From the NCBI GenBank assembly GCA_963210315.1, contig OY723255.1, positions 1,674,001 through 1,738,000 on the forward strand: a stretch of DNA of 64,000 nt. Direction: 5' to 3'. The translations under genes were made by a program, and so were the position numbers. Shown in pieces: positions 41,041 through 53,500 of this stretch. The notes beneath the pieces are model-generated. The model made no database searches. It saw only the letters and a list, made by a program, of their open reading frames with translations, and was not told where the DNA came from. Within the stretch, counting starts at the first letter, position 1; each line of letters begins with the position of its first letter. This DNA is from Rhynchopus euleeides (lineage: Eukaryota > Euglenozoa > Diplonemea > Diplonemida > Diplonemidae).

Positions 41041-41594
41041 TGTCCTGGGCAAGACGTTAAACTACCTGGGAGGGCTTCCCCAGACCATGACGGGTGCTTG
41101 CACCAGGAGTTTGAAACAGCCACTCATGCCTTGCGATGCTCACGTGCCTGCTGGACCCCTATGTCCTTCAGGCCCCAAAGCAGGCAACGATATGGGAGCA
41201 ACCTAATAGGGGAGGTGAAGAGGGCACGGGTCTTAGCCTGATGACACACTGCAACCTCAAGGTGACTGGCGACACCTCTCCCACAGTCTGCGGCGACTCT
41301 GCCGTGGCGACAAGGCTTCCTGTCATGGGAGATCGCTGCGTGGATCAACGTGGCACCACCCGTGTGCTCGGCAGGTTGTTTCGGCACCTGTTTTCTCCGT
41401 GTCATGCTTTTCGTGAGCGTGTCAGGGATGTTGGCACACGCTGGGGAGGGTTCACATGATGACATAACATATATCAGAAGCACACACCCACGTGGCGCTG
41501 TCCTTGGCAGGACTTTGAAAGTGCCGCCTTGATATCCTTGTTGGATAGAACCCTCATATCACACCCTCAATCAGCTGACGAAAAAAGGTGAAAA
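41041..41594. repeat. Direct repeat Z, copy 2
   Basis: It is the partner of 38099-38653; both begin TGTCCTGGGCAAGACG and end CGAAAAAAGGTGAAAAA. The pair could be LTRs of a coding-free element or a simple duplication. No flanking target duplication was identified. Confidence 0.85.
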
Positions 41595-42642
41595 AAGGTG
41601 AATTTTTTGTTTTTTTGTGATTTCCTGTTTTGGAACAGACCCTCCAACACCCCAATCAATCCAGATTACCAACCCCTTGGCCTTCGTCATGGAAAAGGCA
41701 AGGGCCGAAGAAAGCAGGACACGCACAGAGGGCTGTTCCCTGCACCGTTTCAAAACAATGATGCGAAGGGAGAAAAGTGGGGGAACCAACGCAAAAAAAT
41801 ACACAAAATAGAATGCGGAAGTGTATCGGTGAAGTGAAGTGCAGACGCCACTGCCCCCTCCCCCCCTGGTCATATCCGACGGCAGGCTGGCCGCCGATCC
41901 GGGGTGGGGGGTGTGTGACAGGCGTGAAGTTGAAAAAAGGGTGGTTGGGGTCGCGTTTTTGGTTTGTACGAACGGTGCCCCGCTGAGTGCATGTGTTTCA
42001 AGATACTGGACGCTGCGACGAGTCATTTTTTAGTGCAGTGCGAAAAATATCGGCTGTTCTGCCAGAGGATATTCTTCGCCCAACCCGACGGGACGGTGAG
42101 ACCTCGGCGGATGTGTGCATGCCAGCGCTGGCCGTCTCGCATGCACGAGCCTTTAGGACGTAGCAGAACGAAACGAACAACCAACAGAATCCATTCTAGG
42201 ATATTCCATGATGTGACGCCTTCCCCTGCGCCAGGACTGATTGCACCATACGACCGGTGTGTGCCAGTTGGCAGTCGATGTTCCTGTCATTTCTGTTGGT
42301 CTGCCCCATTTCATACCATGTGTGTGATTGCGCTTTCTTTTGGTTTGCACGCACAGACAGCGAGGCGTGGCAGCAGCCCCACCATTATCGGGGCTGGGCT
42401 GCGATTCTAACGCATTTTACAACGAGGGTTCAGAAGTTAGCTCTGAAACGAGTGGCCCCTTAACAAGTGGCGACTTAAGTTGGCGATCACCCTGCGTGTC
42501 GGGCTGTCTCAGACCGCCAGGCGGTTGTTTCAAAAATGCCCCAAATTGGTTACCTTTATTTTGTTTTTTGTTGCAGTGCCGCGGCATACTTTTCGGAGGC
42601 TACATGGGGGGTCTTCACTATCGGAGGCAGTATTTTTTTTAC

Positions 42643-42830
42643 TAGTTACGAGCGACGAAGCGTAGCGAAGTCGCGAAGTAACGAAGGAAATCGTACGACT
42701 GAAGCTTTGGATTAGCACCTCATGCCACTTCACAGGGCCTCAACACAGCCTTGAGACAGCAAGTGTGCGCTCAACAAAAAGTAGTCCGGAACTGTTCTCC
42801 CACAGTTGCTGGACAGGGTGTCTATAATAA
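42643..42830 (+). repeat. Dispersed repeat with GAGCGACGAAGCGTAGC, longest copy
   Basis: It runs from TAGTTACGAGCGACGAAGCG through CGACTGAAGCTTTGGATTAG and ATGCCACTTCACAGGGCC to GGACAGGGTGTCTA. Different parts recur at 1343-1418, 19461-19560, 22340-22460 and 43519-43700, so at least five copies lie in the window. Possibly a SINE or element end; no promoter boxes are clear. Confidence 0.7.
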
Positions 42831-43518
42831 AGCGAAAGGAGTACGATTTTCACACACAACAAAACTTCGGCCAAATTACCTCGGAAACGCGACCCCTCTT
42901 ACTACCAGTAAGTCGGAACTGTGTCCCATATACTTTTTAAGCCAGGCGACCTTACTTCTCTCTGCTGGAGAGTGAAGTGCATGTGGGGCCTGGGCACAGT
43001 GCTGAAGTTTTGCGAACAGGGAGGCTCACCCCCTGATCATTTCGGTCGGACTGGCCATGATTGTTTCTCGCCAAAAGTGCCGTTGGCTAAGGGGGGCGCC
43101 CCTCGGCAATCGGTAGAAAGTCGGTAAAAATATTTGTTTCGTACGCCAATGTATGCCCCGACACTGCATTGCTCAAAGCCGCCACATCCCGACAGAAAAT
43201 AAATCTGATGAAATTGAATCGGGAGGGGCAAGATGAGTGAATCATGAACCAAAAAACGAGCCCTCAGAAAGTCACACACTACACATCCACAATTTGTCCA
43301 AAAAAAACCCCCCCCCTCGCCCCCACACCCCCTTCCCCTCCCACTTTTTTCATTCAGTCTTGACAATCAAAAATCCCCCCCCCCCCAAAGGAAGAGCGAC
43401 GCATTCTTCCTCGACTTCACTGCCCACAACCCATCCTGGCATCGGTTAGGCCCCCCCCCCCCCCCTTCCCCCCACCCCCAGTGGGCTGTGCGTGGTGGCA
43501 TGATTCTATTCCCCGAGT

Positions 43519-43700
43519 TGTGAGCGACGAAGGCGGTGCGGAGTCGCAAAATGACTAGAAGGAGAATTGTGCTTCCCCGAAGCTTTCGGATTTAACACCC
43601 GCTCTCCAACATGGCCCGCAGCACAGCCTTGAGGCAGCAAAGTGTGCACTCAACGGCAGTAGTTCGGCCCTGCTCTTGGCAGTTGCTGCACAGGGTGTTT
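43519..43700 (+). repeat. Dispersed repeat with GAGCGACGAAGCG, diverged copy
   Basis: It parallels 42647-42830: GAGCGACGAAGG, AGTCGCAAAATGACTAG, GAAGCTTTCGGATT, GCACAGCCTTGAGGCAGC and CACAGGGTGTTTCTCC appear in the same order. Confidence 0.6.
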
Positions 43701-44086
43701 CTCCAGGAAAGCAGAAGGAGAGGACTGTTTTCGGGAGTTATTATTCACCCAGACACGCACGCCCTAATCTCCCCCACCCCCCCCGCGGAGGCGGGGGGTG
43801 TGTGGGGAAGTGGGGCTGGAATCTTTTGTTTTGTTTTTTTTGGCAGTTTCGGTCAGGGTATAAGATAGACTTTTTTTCTGGCGCCGTTTTCCGGTTTTTC
43901 TGGTTTTGAAAATTTTTCGCGCGCGCCTTCGGCGCGCGCGACCCGCGCAAACCCTCCCAGAATCTGAGAGGGCCCAGTGCCTGCGCGCGTCCTGTCGTAC
44001 TGAGGCTGCTTGGTGGGGCAGGCGCAGCAGCTGCTTTGAAAGTTTGGACTCTCGGCCAAAAAACCGGTCTGGTGCAATGTTTTTAC

Positions 44087-44155
44087 GCAGGGGGGTCTGG
44101 GGGGCGGAGCCCCCCAGCCGCCGGAGGCCACGGTAGTGAACATCTGTTCCCTACA
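44087..44155 (+). repeat. Dispersed GC-rich hairpin repeat, copy 1
   Basis: TGGGGGGCGGAGCCCCCCA forms a tight hairpin and is followed by GCCGCCGGAGGCCACGG and AGTGAACATCTGTTC. Copies at 57280-57335 and (shortened) 57506-57551 keep the same order. Confidence 0.7.
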
Positions 44156-44579
44156 GTCTGGATTCGCTTGTAAGTAGGAAGGCTTCACTGTATCGCAGCC
44201 CGGCCAGCAGGAGATCACTGGTCCTTGAGGGTTCAACCTTCAGGGTGGAGGAGGACGTGGGAGCGACCACTCGTGACAGGTGTGCGTTGTGGGTGGAGTG
44301 GATGCACGGCAGACCTTGTCATGGCCAAAGGGTCCACGAGATCTCCGCCACGTAGAGCCCAGACGAGAGTTTTCGAGGAGATGGGCACCTAGCTGTGACG
44401 ACAGGCAACAAACAAATCTCATCTGTTAGTTGCCCCCAATAGGCTTGGCGACCTTCAAGACTGCTTGAAAGTCGTTCGTGTTCTCGTCTCAGCCCTCCAG
44501 ACAAGCAGATCTGTCTCGAGTTGGTGGGCTGTCGCCATGTATTCGATGGCACCGAGTGACGCTGCACAGAGGCAGACGA

Positions 44580-44629
44580 CACGGTGAACTCCAGCGGAGG
44601 TTACCCTACCTCCGCTGGAGTACACCGTG
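44580..44629. repeat. Compact palindrome of the CACGGTGGACTCCAGCGG family
   Basis: CACGGTGAACTCCAGCGGAG meets its inverted copy CTCCGCTGGAGTACACCGTG across a ~10-base centre. It looks like two element ends joined with the interior lost. Confidence 0.7.
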
Positions 44630-45787
44630 TCTCCCATGAGTCTCAACTAGCGGGAGTCTGAGCGTAAACTAACTGGAAAATAGACTCCCGTCTCCAGTAC
44701 AGACTGCAGTCTTAGACTCCCTCTTAGACATGGTGGCTGGAGTCCACCATGTGTGCACCTTCAAAACAGAAGAGACCTGCATGACGAGGGCATCACCACC
44801 CACCGGGCCACCCGCTAGGTCCATTTTTTCTTCTCCGCTTCTCTGCCTTCTTTGGACTATTTGGGCTCTGTGCGGATCACGATGGGGTCACTTTCTATTT
44901 TTTTGTGGCGTTTTTTCTGACTGTTTTACTGTCCCAAAGTCACAAAAAAAACCGCCAAAAATGAGACCGACCTTTTTTTTTTCTCCAGAAAACCGGGAAC
45001 CGGGAAACCCTGGTTTTGAAAACCGGAAAACCAGACCTATCTTATCCCCTGGTTTCGGTGTGTGCCAATCCCCCATGCAGATTGAAAACCCGGGACGCCT
45101 TGCGCGTGATTTTTCTGCCCCCCCCCCCCCTTTTTTCCATTCCCTCTCGACGATCAAACCCCCCCCCTTTTTTGTTTCCAAGAAAATCACCGCCCCACCA
45201 CCACCCCACCCCACCACAGCACCGCCTTCGCCAGGCAAACTATGTAACGCGGGTGGTAAAAATCATATGCCCCCCCCCCCCCCCCCCATCCCTATGGCTT
45301 GCATGTGTATGTGTATGCGTTTCACCCCAATAGGACGCCCTGTCAAAAGTCAAAAAATCAATAATTATTGTCCGGGCAGGCATTGCTTTATAGACAACAG
45401 GACACGCGTTGCCCTCCTCGTGGCCCCACCTCCTCAGACGCAGCGCCCTGAATATCGAGTGAAGGGGGAGAGAGTCCAACTCGTGTGATTTGCTGCTGCT
45501 GCTGTTTTTTTCTTCTTCTGACGTGTTGTGCTAAGAGGAATGCACACCAAGGGGGGGGGGGGGGGGAGATATATATCACCAACGCTCTGCTTGCAGGGTA
45601 ATCAAGGGACAGACCAAGCTTGCTTGTGGAAAGCATTCCCCCTTTCGCGACACTAAGAGAAACACCCTGCCCAGCAACTGCAAAAAAAAGGCTGATCCGG
45701 GATACTATTCGTTGAGCGCACACTGGATTCCCTAGGGGGGGAGGGGAGGGGAGTGGGGGGGTATTTTTCTACTTCTTCTTTCGCCAT

Positions 45788-45896
45788 GGGGGTCTTCGCT
45801 ACGGGGTGATCGTCAGTGCATTTTTGGTGCATTTCCTAAGGAAAGTAGGTGAGAACTGACGAAGAATAACGAGGGAGAACCAGCGAAGACCTCTCC
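45788..45896. repeat. MITE-like inverted-repeat element, copy 2 (family GGGGGTCTTCGCT)
   Basis: GGGGGTCTTCGCTACGGGGT on the left, CAGCGAAGACCTCTC on the right. It is the inverted relative of 2-113, sharing GATCGTCAGTGCATTTTTGG. Confidence 0.7.
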
Positions 45897-46008
45897 CGTA
45901 TCCTAATTTTGAATACAAGAAGCCCCCTAACCCACCCCACCCCCCCCCCCCCCTCCCCCACCATACACGGTGGGATCTTGTAAATTTTACATGTATAACT
46001 ACAAGTAT

Positions 46009-46961
46009 AATACCGTATACGTAAATATTTTGGAACGTAAATATTATGGAACGTAAATATTTTGGAACGCTGGTGGGTTGGCGTTCCAGATTTTTTTCGT
46101 TCCATAATATTTACAGGGCTTTCTGCGACTCGGGGACTTGGACCAGGTGATCGGACGGCATACAGAGTCCCTGACGGGACCTACTCGTGCACTTTTCGCG
46201 CGATTCCTGACGCAAGCCGTCCTCACCACCGAGTCCCCAACTGGCCCTGTAAATATTATGGAACGTAAATATTATGGAACGGACCGGCCAAAAATGGGCC
46301 CGTTCCATAATATTTACGTTCCATAATATTTACGTATACGGTACATGTATTATACATGTATAATACTTGCATGTCAACTATTATACATGTATAATACATG
46401 TATATGCCTGAAATATACATGTAAAATACATGTACCGTATACGTAAATATTATGGAACGTAAATATTATGGAACGGACCGGCCAAAAATGGGCCCGTTCC
46501 ATAATATTTACGTTCCATAATATTTACGTATACGGTACATGTATTTTACATGTATATTTCAGGCATATACATGTATTATACATGTATAATAGTTGACATG
46601 CAAGTATTATACATGTATAATACATGTACCGTATACGTAAATATTATGGAACGTAAATATTATGGAACGGGCCCATTTTTGGCCGGTCCGTTCCATAATA
46701 TTTACGTTCCATAATATTTACAGGGCCAGTTGGGGACTCGGTGGTGAGGACGGCTTGCGTCAGGAATCGCGCGAAAAGTGCACGAGTAGGTCCCGTCAGG
46801 GACTCTGTATGCCGTCCGATCACCTGGTCCAAGTCCCCGAGTCGCAGAAAGCCCTGTAAATATTATGGAACGAAAAAAATCTGGAACGCCAACCCACCAG
46901 CGTTCCAAAATATTTACGTTCCATAATATTTACGTTCCATAATATTTACGTTCCAAAATAT
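46009..46961. repeat. Large AT-rich palindrome (~950 bp)
   Basis: The two arms mirror each other around about 46485, arm length ~475 bp, apparently without mismatch over most of their length. The building block is GTAAATATTATGGAACG in both orientations. A GGAACGGACCGGCCAAAAAT block occurs at 46275, 46470 and inverted at about 46665. Each arm carries a 136-bp GC-rich insert (46114-46249 and 46721-46856). Confidence 0.85.
46114..46249. mobile_element. Possible 136-bp TIR insert inside the palindrome arm
   Basis: CAGGGC and GCCCTG bound a GC-rich block, with imperfect inner matches (GACTCGG) and TA on both sides. The mirrored copy is at 46721-46856. It may be a tiny DNA-transposon relic with a TA target duplication; this is inference. 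Confidence 0.4.
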
Positions 46962-47327
46962 TTACGTATACGGTATATCAAGTAAAAATACATGTATAAT
47001 ACTTGCATGTCAACTATTATACATGCATTTTTACTTGATATACATGTATTTTACATGTATATTTCAGGCATTTACATGTATTTTACATGTATAATACTTG
47101 TCATGCAAGTATTATACATGTAAAATACTTGCATGACAAGTAAAATGCTTGCATGCAAGTAAAATACATGTATTTTACTTGCATGCAAGTATTTTACTTG
47201 TCATGCAAGTATTATACATGTATTTTACTTGTCATGCAAGTATTTTACATGTATAATACTTGCATGACAAGTATTATACATGTAAAATACATGTAAATGC
47301 CTGAAATATACATGTAAAATACATGTA
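46962..47327. repeat. Dense short palindromes (TACATGTA, TTGCATGCAA)
   Basis: The stretch is almost entirely built of ATACATGTAT, ACTTGCATGCAAGT and ACTTGTCATGCAAGT units separated by AAAAT/TTTTA. Similar units occur inside the large palindrome near 46340-46430 and 46540-46630. No coding potential. Confidence 0.75.
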
Positions 47328-47473
47328 GGGGGCCTTCGCTCTGTGTCAAACTGTGTCAAATTGTGTCAGTGTGTCACACAGGCGGTTTTTTTCACCTTAG
47401 GCGAAATCGGCAAAAACGCCGCCAGGCCTTCGCTCTGTGTCACTGTGTGTCACTGACACAGAGCGAAGGTCCC
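47328..47473. repeat. MITE-like element flanking the satellite
   Basis: GGGGGCCTTCGCTCTGTGTC at the left; the right part CCTTCGCTCTGTGTCACTG, then CAGTGACACAGAGCGAAGG type inverted sequence, ends at 47473. Its ACTGTGTGTCACTG arms resemble the core of the adjacent satellite unit. Confidence 0.65.
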
Positions 47474-47599
47474 GTGACACAGGGGTGTTGGGGACAATGC
47501 AAAATTTGCGAAAAATCTCGAAAAAAAATTTCTGGCAGAGGTGAAAAAATTGGGTGCCACACAAAACTGGCTCCAAAGTGACATACTCCCACGTGGTCC

Positions 47600-50500
47600 T
47601 TACACACTGTGTCATGCCCCCCCAGGCTTCTAACACAGTGTGTCATGCCCCCCCAGGCTTCTAGCACACTGTGTCATGCCCCCCCAGGCTTCCAGCACAC
47701 TGTGTCATGCCCCCCCAGGCTTCTAACACAGTGTGTCATGCCCCCCCAGGCTTCCAGCACACTGTGTCATGCCCCCCCAGGCTTCTAACACTGTGTCATG
47801 CCCCCCCAGGCTTCTAACACACTGTGTCATGCCCCCCCAGGCTTCTAACACACTGTGTCATGCCCCCCCAGGCTTCTAACACACTGTGTCATGCCCCCCC
47901 AGGCTTCCAGCACACTGTGTCATGCCCCCCCAGGCTTCTAACACACTGTGTCATGCCCCCCCAGGCTTCTAACACACTGTGTCATGCCCCCCCAGGCTTC
48001 TAACACTGTGTGTCATGCCCCCCCAGGCTTCCAGCACACTGTGTCATGCCCCCCCAGGCTTCTAACACACTGTGTCATGCCCCCCCAGGCTTCTAGCACA
48101 CTGTGTCATGCCCCCCCAGGCTTCCAGCACACTGTGTCATGCCCCCCCAGGCTTCTAACACTGTGTGTCATGCCCCCCCAGGCTTCCAGCACACTGTGTC
48201 ATGCCCCCCCAGGCTTCTAACACACTGTGTCATGCCCCCCCACGCTTCTAACACACTGTGTCATGCCCCCCCAGGCTTCTAACACTGTGTGTCATGCCCC
48301 CCCAGGCTTCCAGCACACTGTGTCATGCCCCCCCAGGCTTCTAACACACTGTGTCATGCCCCCCCAGGCTTCTAGCACACTGTGTCATGCCCCCCCAGGC
48401 TTCCAGCACACTGTGTCATGCCCCCCCAGGCTTCTAACACACTGTGTCATGCCCCCCCAGGCTTCTAACACTGTGTGTCATGCCCCCCCAGGCTTCCAGC
48501 ACACTGTGTCATGCCCCCGCAGGCTTCTAACACTGTGTGTCATGCCCCCCCAGGCTTCTAACACACTGTGTCATGCCCCCCCAGGCTTCTAGCACACTGT
48601 GTCATGCCCCCCCAGGCTTCTAACACACTGTGTCATGCCCCCCCAGGCTTCTAACACACTGTGTCATGCCCCCCCAGGCTTCAAACACAGTGTGTCATGC
48701 CCCCCCAGGCTTCTAACACTGTGTGTCATGCCCCCCCAGGCTTCTAACACACTGTGTCATGCCCCCCCAGGCTTCTAACACACTGTGTCATGCCCCCCCA
48801 GGCTTCTAGCACACTGTGTCATGCCCCCCCAGGCTTCCAGCACACTGTGTCATGCCCCCCCAGGCTTCTAACACACTGTGTCATGCCCCCCCAGGCTTCT
48901 AACACTGTGTGTCATGCCCCCCCAGGCTTCTAACACACTGTGTCATGCCCCCCCAGGCTTCTAACACACTGTGTCATGCCCCCCCAGGCTTCTAGCACAC
49001 TGTGTCATGCCCCCCCAGGCTTCCAGCACACTGTGTCATGCCCCCCCAGGCTTCTAACACACTGTGTCATGCCCCCCCAGGCTTCTAACACACTGTGTCA
49101 TGCCCCCCCAGGCTTCTAACACTGTGTGTCATGCCCCCCCAGGCTTCCAGCACACTGTGTCATGCCCCCCCAGGCTTCTAACACACTGTGTCATGCCCCC
49201 CCAGGCTTCTAGCACACTGTGTCATGCCCCCCCAGGCTTCCAGCACACTGTGTCATGCCCCCCCAGGCTTCTAACACACTGTGTCATGCCCCCCCAGGCT
49301 TCGAACACTGTGTGTCATGCCCCCCCAGGCTTCCAGCACACTGTGTCATGCCCCCCCAGGCTTCTAAGACTGTGTGTCATGCCCCCCCAGGCTTCTAACA
49401 CACTGTGTCATGCCCCCCCAGGCTTCTAACACACTGTGTCATGCCCCCCCAGGCTTCAAACACAGTGTGTCATGCCCCCCCAGGCTTCTAACACTGTGTG
49501 TCATGCCCCCCCAGGCTTCCAGCACACTGTGTCATGCCGCCCCAGGCTTCTAACACACTGTGTCATGCCCCCCCAGGCTTCGAACACTGTGTGTCATGCC
49601 CCCCCAGGCTTCCAGCACACTGTGTCATGCCCCCCCAGGCTTCTAAGACTGTGTGTCATGCCCCCCCAGGCTTCTAACACACTGTGTCATGCCCCCCCAG
49701 GCTTCTAACACACTGTGTCATGCCCCCCCAGGCTTCAAACACAGTGTGTCATGCCCCCCCAGGCTTCTAACACTGTGTGTCATGCCCCCCCAGGCTTCCA
49801 GCACACTGTGTCATGCCCCCCCAGGCTTCTAACACAGTGTGTCATGCCCCCCCAGGCTTCCAGCACACTGTGTCATGCCCCCCCAGGCTTCTAACACTGT
49901 GTGTCATGCCCCCCCAGGCTTCCAGCACACTGTGTCATGCCCCCCCCCCAGGCTTCTAACACAGTGTGTCATGCCCCCCCAGGCTTCTAACACTGTGTGT
50001 CATGCCCTCCCAGGCTTCTAACACAGTGTGTCATGCCCCCCCAGGCTTCTAACACACTGTGTCATGCCCCCCCAGGCTTCAAACACAGTGTGTCATGCCC
50101 CCCCAGGCTTCTAACACTGTGTGTCATGCCCCCCCAGGCTTCCAGCACACTGTGTCATGCCCCCCCAGGCTTCTAACACAGTGTGTCATGCCCCCCCAGG
50201 CTTCTAACACTGTGTCATGCCCCCCCAGGCTTCTAACACTGTGTGTCATGCCCCCCCAGGCTTCCAGCACACTGTGTCATGCCCCCCCAGGCTTCTAGCA
50301 CACTGTGTCATGCCCCCCCAGGCTTCCAGCACACTGTGTCATGCCCCCCCAGGCTTCTAACACACTGTGTCATGCCCCCCCAGGCTTCTAACACTGTGTG
50401 TCATGCCCCCCCAGGCTTCCAGCACACTGTGTCATGCCCCCCCAGGCTTCTAACACTGTGTGTCATGCCCCCCCAGGCTTCTAACACACTGTGTCATGCC

Positions 50501-53500
50501 CCCCCAGGCTTCTAACACACTGTGTCATGCCCCCCCAGGCTTCTAACACACTGTGTCATGCCCCCCCAGGCTTCTAGCACACTGTGTCATGCCCCCCCAG
50601 GCTTCTAGCACACTGTGTCATGCCCCCCCAGGCTTCTAACACACTGTGTCATGCCCTCCCAGGCTTCCAGCACACTGTGTCATGCCCCCCCAGGCTTCTA
50701 ACACTGTGTGTCATGCCCCCCCAGGCTTCCAGCACACTGTGTCATGCCCCCCCAGGCTTCTAACACAGTGTGTCATGCCCCCCCAGGCTTCTAACACTGT
50801 GTGTCATGCCCTCCCAGGCTTCTAACACAGTGTGTCATGCCCCCCCAGGCTTCTAACACACTGTGTCATGCCCCCCCAGGCTTCAAACACAGTGTGTCAT
50901 GCCCCCCCAGGCTTCTAACACTGTGTGTCATGCCCCCCCAGGCTTCCAGCACACTGTGTCATGCCCCCCCAGGCTTCTAACACAGTGTGTCATGCCCCCC
51001 CAGGCTTCTAACACACTGTGTCATGCCCCCCCAGGCTTCTAACACACTGTGTCATGCCCCCCCAGGCTTCTAGCACACTGTGTCATGCCCCCCCAGGCTT
51101 CTAACACACTGTGTCATGCCCCCCCAGGCTTCTAACACACTGTGTCATGCCCCCCCAGGCTTCAAACACAGTGTGTCATGCCCCCCCAGGCTTCTAACAC
51201 TGTGTGTCATGCCCCCCCAGGCTTCTAACACACTGTGTCATGCCCCCCCAGGCTTCTAACACACTGTGTCATGCCCCCCCAGGCTTCTAGCACACTGTGT
51301 CATGCCCCCCCAGGCTTCCAGCACACTGTGTCATGCCCCCCCAGGCTTCTAAAACACTGTGTCATGCCCCCCCAGGCTTCTAACACTGTGTGTCATGCCC
51401 CCCCAGGCTTCTAACACACTGTGTCATGCCCCCCCAGGCTTCTAACACACTGTGTCATGCCCCCCCAGGCTTCTAGCACACTGTGTCATGCCCCCCCAGG
51501 CTTCCAGCACACTGTGTCATGCCCCCCCAGGCTTCTAACACACTGTGTCATGCCCCCCCAGGCTTCTAACACTGTGTGTCATGCCCCCCCAGGCTTCCAG
51601 CACACTGTGTCATGCCCCCCCAGGCTTCTAACACACTGTGTCATGCCCCCCCAGGCTTCTAGCACACTGTGTCATGCCCCCCCAGGCTTCCAGCACACTG
51701 TGTCATGCCCCCCCAGGCTTCTAACACACTGTGTCATGCCCCCCCAGGCTTCGAACACTGTGTGTCATGCCCCCCCAGGCTTCCAGCACACTGTGTCATG
51801 CCCCCCCAGGCTTCTAAGACTGTGTGTCATGCCCCCCCAGGCTTCTAACACACTGTGTCATGCCCCCCCAGGCTTCTAACACACTGTGTCATGCCCCCCC
51901 AGGCTTCAAACACAGTGTGTCATGCCCCCCCAGGCTTCTAACACCGTGTGTCATGCCCCCCCAGGCTTCCAGCACACTGTGTCATGCCCCCCCAGGCTTC
52001 TAACACACTGTGTCATGCCCCCCCAGGCTTCGAACACTGTGTGTCATGCCCCCCCAGGCTTCCAGCACACTGTGTCATGCCCCCCCAGGCTTCTAAGACT
52101 GTGTGTCATGCCCCCCCAGGCTTCTAACACACTGTGTCATGCCCCCCCAGGCTTCTAACACACTGTGTCATGCCCCCCCAGGCTTCAAACACAGTGTGTC
52201 ATGCCCCCCCAGGCTTCTAACACTGTGTGTCATGCCCCCCCAGGCTTCCAGCACACTGTGTCATGCCCCCCCAGGCTTCTAACACAGTGTGTCATGCCCC
52301 CCCAGGCTTCCAGCACACTGTGTCATGCCCCCCCAGGCTTCTAACACTGTGTGTCATGCCCCCCCAGGCTTCCAGCACACTGTGTCATGCCCCCCCCCCA
52401 GGCTTCTAACACAGTGTGTCATGCCCCCCCAGGCTTCTAACACTGTGTGTCATGCCCTCCCAGGCTTCTAACACAGTGTGTCATGCCCCCCCAGGCTTCT
52501 AACACACTGTGTCATGCCCCCCCAGGCTTCAAACACAGTGTGTCATGCCCCCCCAGGCTTCTAACACTGTGTGTCATGCCCCCCCAGGCTTCCAGCACAC
52601 TGTGTCATGCCCCCCCAGGCTTCTAACACAGTGTGTCATGCCCCCCCAGGCTTCTAACACTGTGTCATGCCCCCCCAGGCTTCTAACACTGTGTGTCATG
52701 CCCCCCCAGGCTTCCAGCACACTGTGTCATGCCCCCCCAGGCTTCTAGCACACTGTGTCATGCCCCCCCAGGCTTCCAGCACACTGTGTCATGCCCCCCC
52801 AGGCTTCTAACACACTGTGTCATGCCCCCCCAGGCTTCTAACACTGTGTGTCATGCCCCCCCAGGCTTCCAGCACACTGTGTCATGCCCCCCCAGGCTTC
52901 TAACACTGTGTGTCATGCCCCCCCAGGCTTCTAACACACTGTGTCATGCCCCCCCAGGCTTCTAACACACTGTGTCATGCCCCCCCAGGCTTCTAACACA
53001 CTGTGTCATGCCCCCCCAGGCTTCTAGCACACTGTGTCATGCCCCCCCAGGCTTCTAGCACACTGTGTCATGCCCCCCCAGGCTTCTAACACACTGTGTC
53101 ATGCCCTCCCAGGCTTCCAGCACACTGTGTCATGCCCCCCCAGGCTTCTAACACTGTGTGTCATGCCCCCCCAGGCTTCCAGCACACTGTGTCATGCCCC
53201 CCCAGGCTTCTAACACAGTGTGTCATGCCCCCCCAGGCTTCTAACACTGTGTGTCATGCCCTCCCAGGCTTCTAACACAGTGTGTCATGCCCCCCCAGGC
53301 TTCTAACACACTGTGTCATGCCCCCCCAGGCTTCAAACACAGTGTGTCATGCCCCCCCAGGCTTCTAACACTGTGTGTCATGCCCCCCCAGGCTTCCAGC
53401 ACACTGTGTCATGCCCCCCCAGGCTTCTAACACAGTGTGTCATGCCCCCCCAGGCTTCTAACACTGTGTCATGCCCCCCCAGGCTTCTAACACTGTGTGT

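Larger units (their letters stand above)
41595..45787. other. Long gene-free interval
   Basis: No coding region is supported. Contents: copies of the GAGCGACGAAGCG repeat (42643-42830 and 43519-43700), poly-C runs, GC hairpins (43765-43800 and 43917-43940), a GC-rich dispersed hairpin (44087-44155), a compact palindrome of the CACGGTG family (44580-44629), and a diverged inverted repeat pair (about 43846-43915 with 44995-45066). Confidence 0.5.

Noticed and set aside
44730..45488. 252-codon plus-strand open frame
   Set aside because: It runs through C and T homopolymers and a diverged inverted repeat; no domain.
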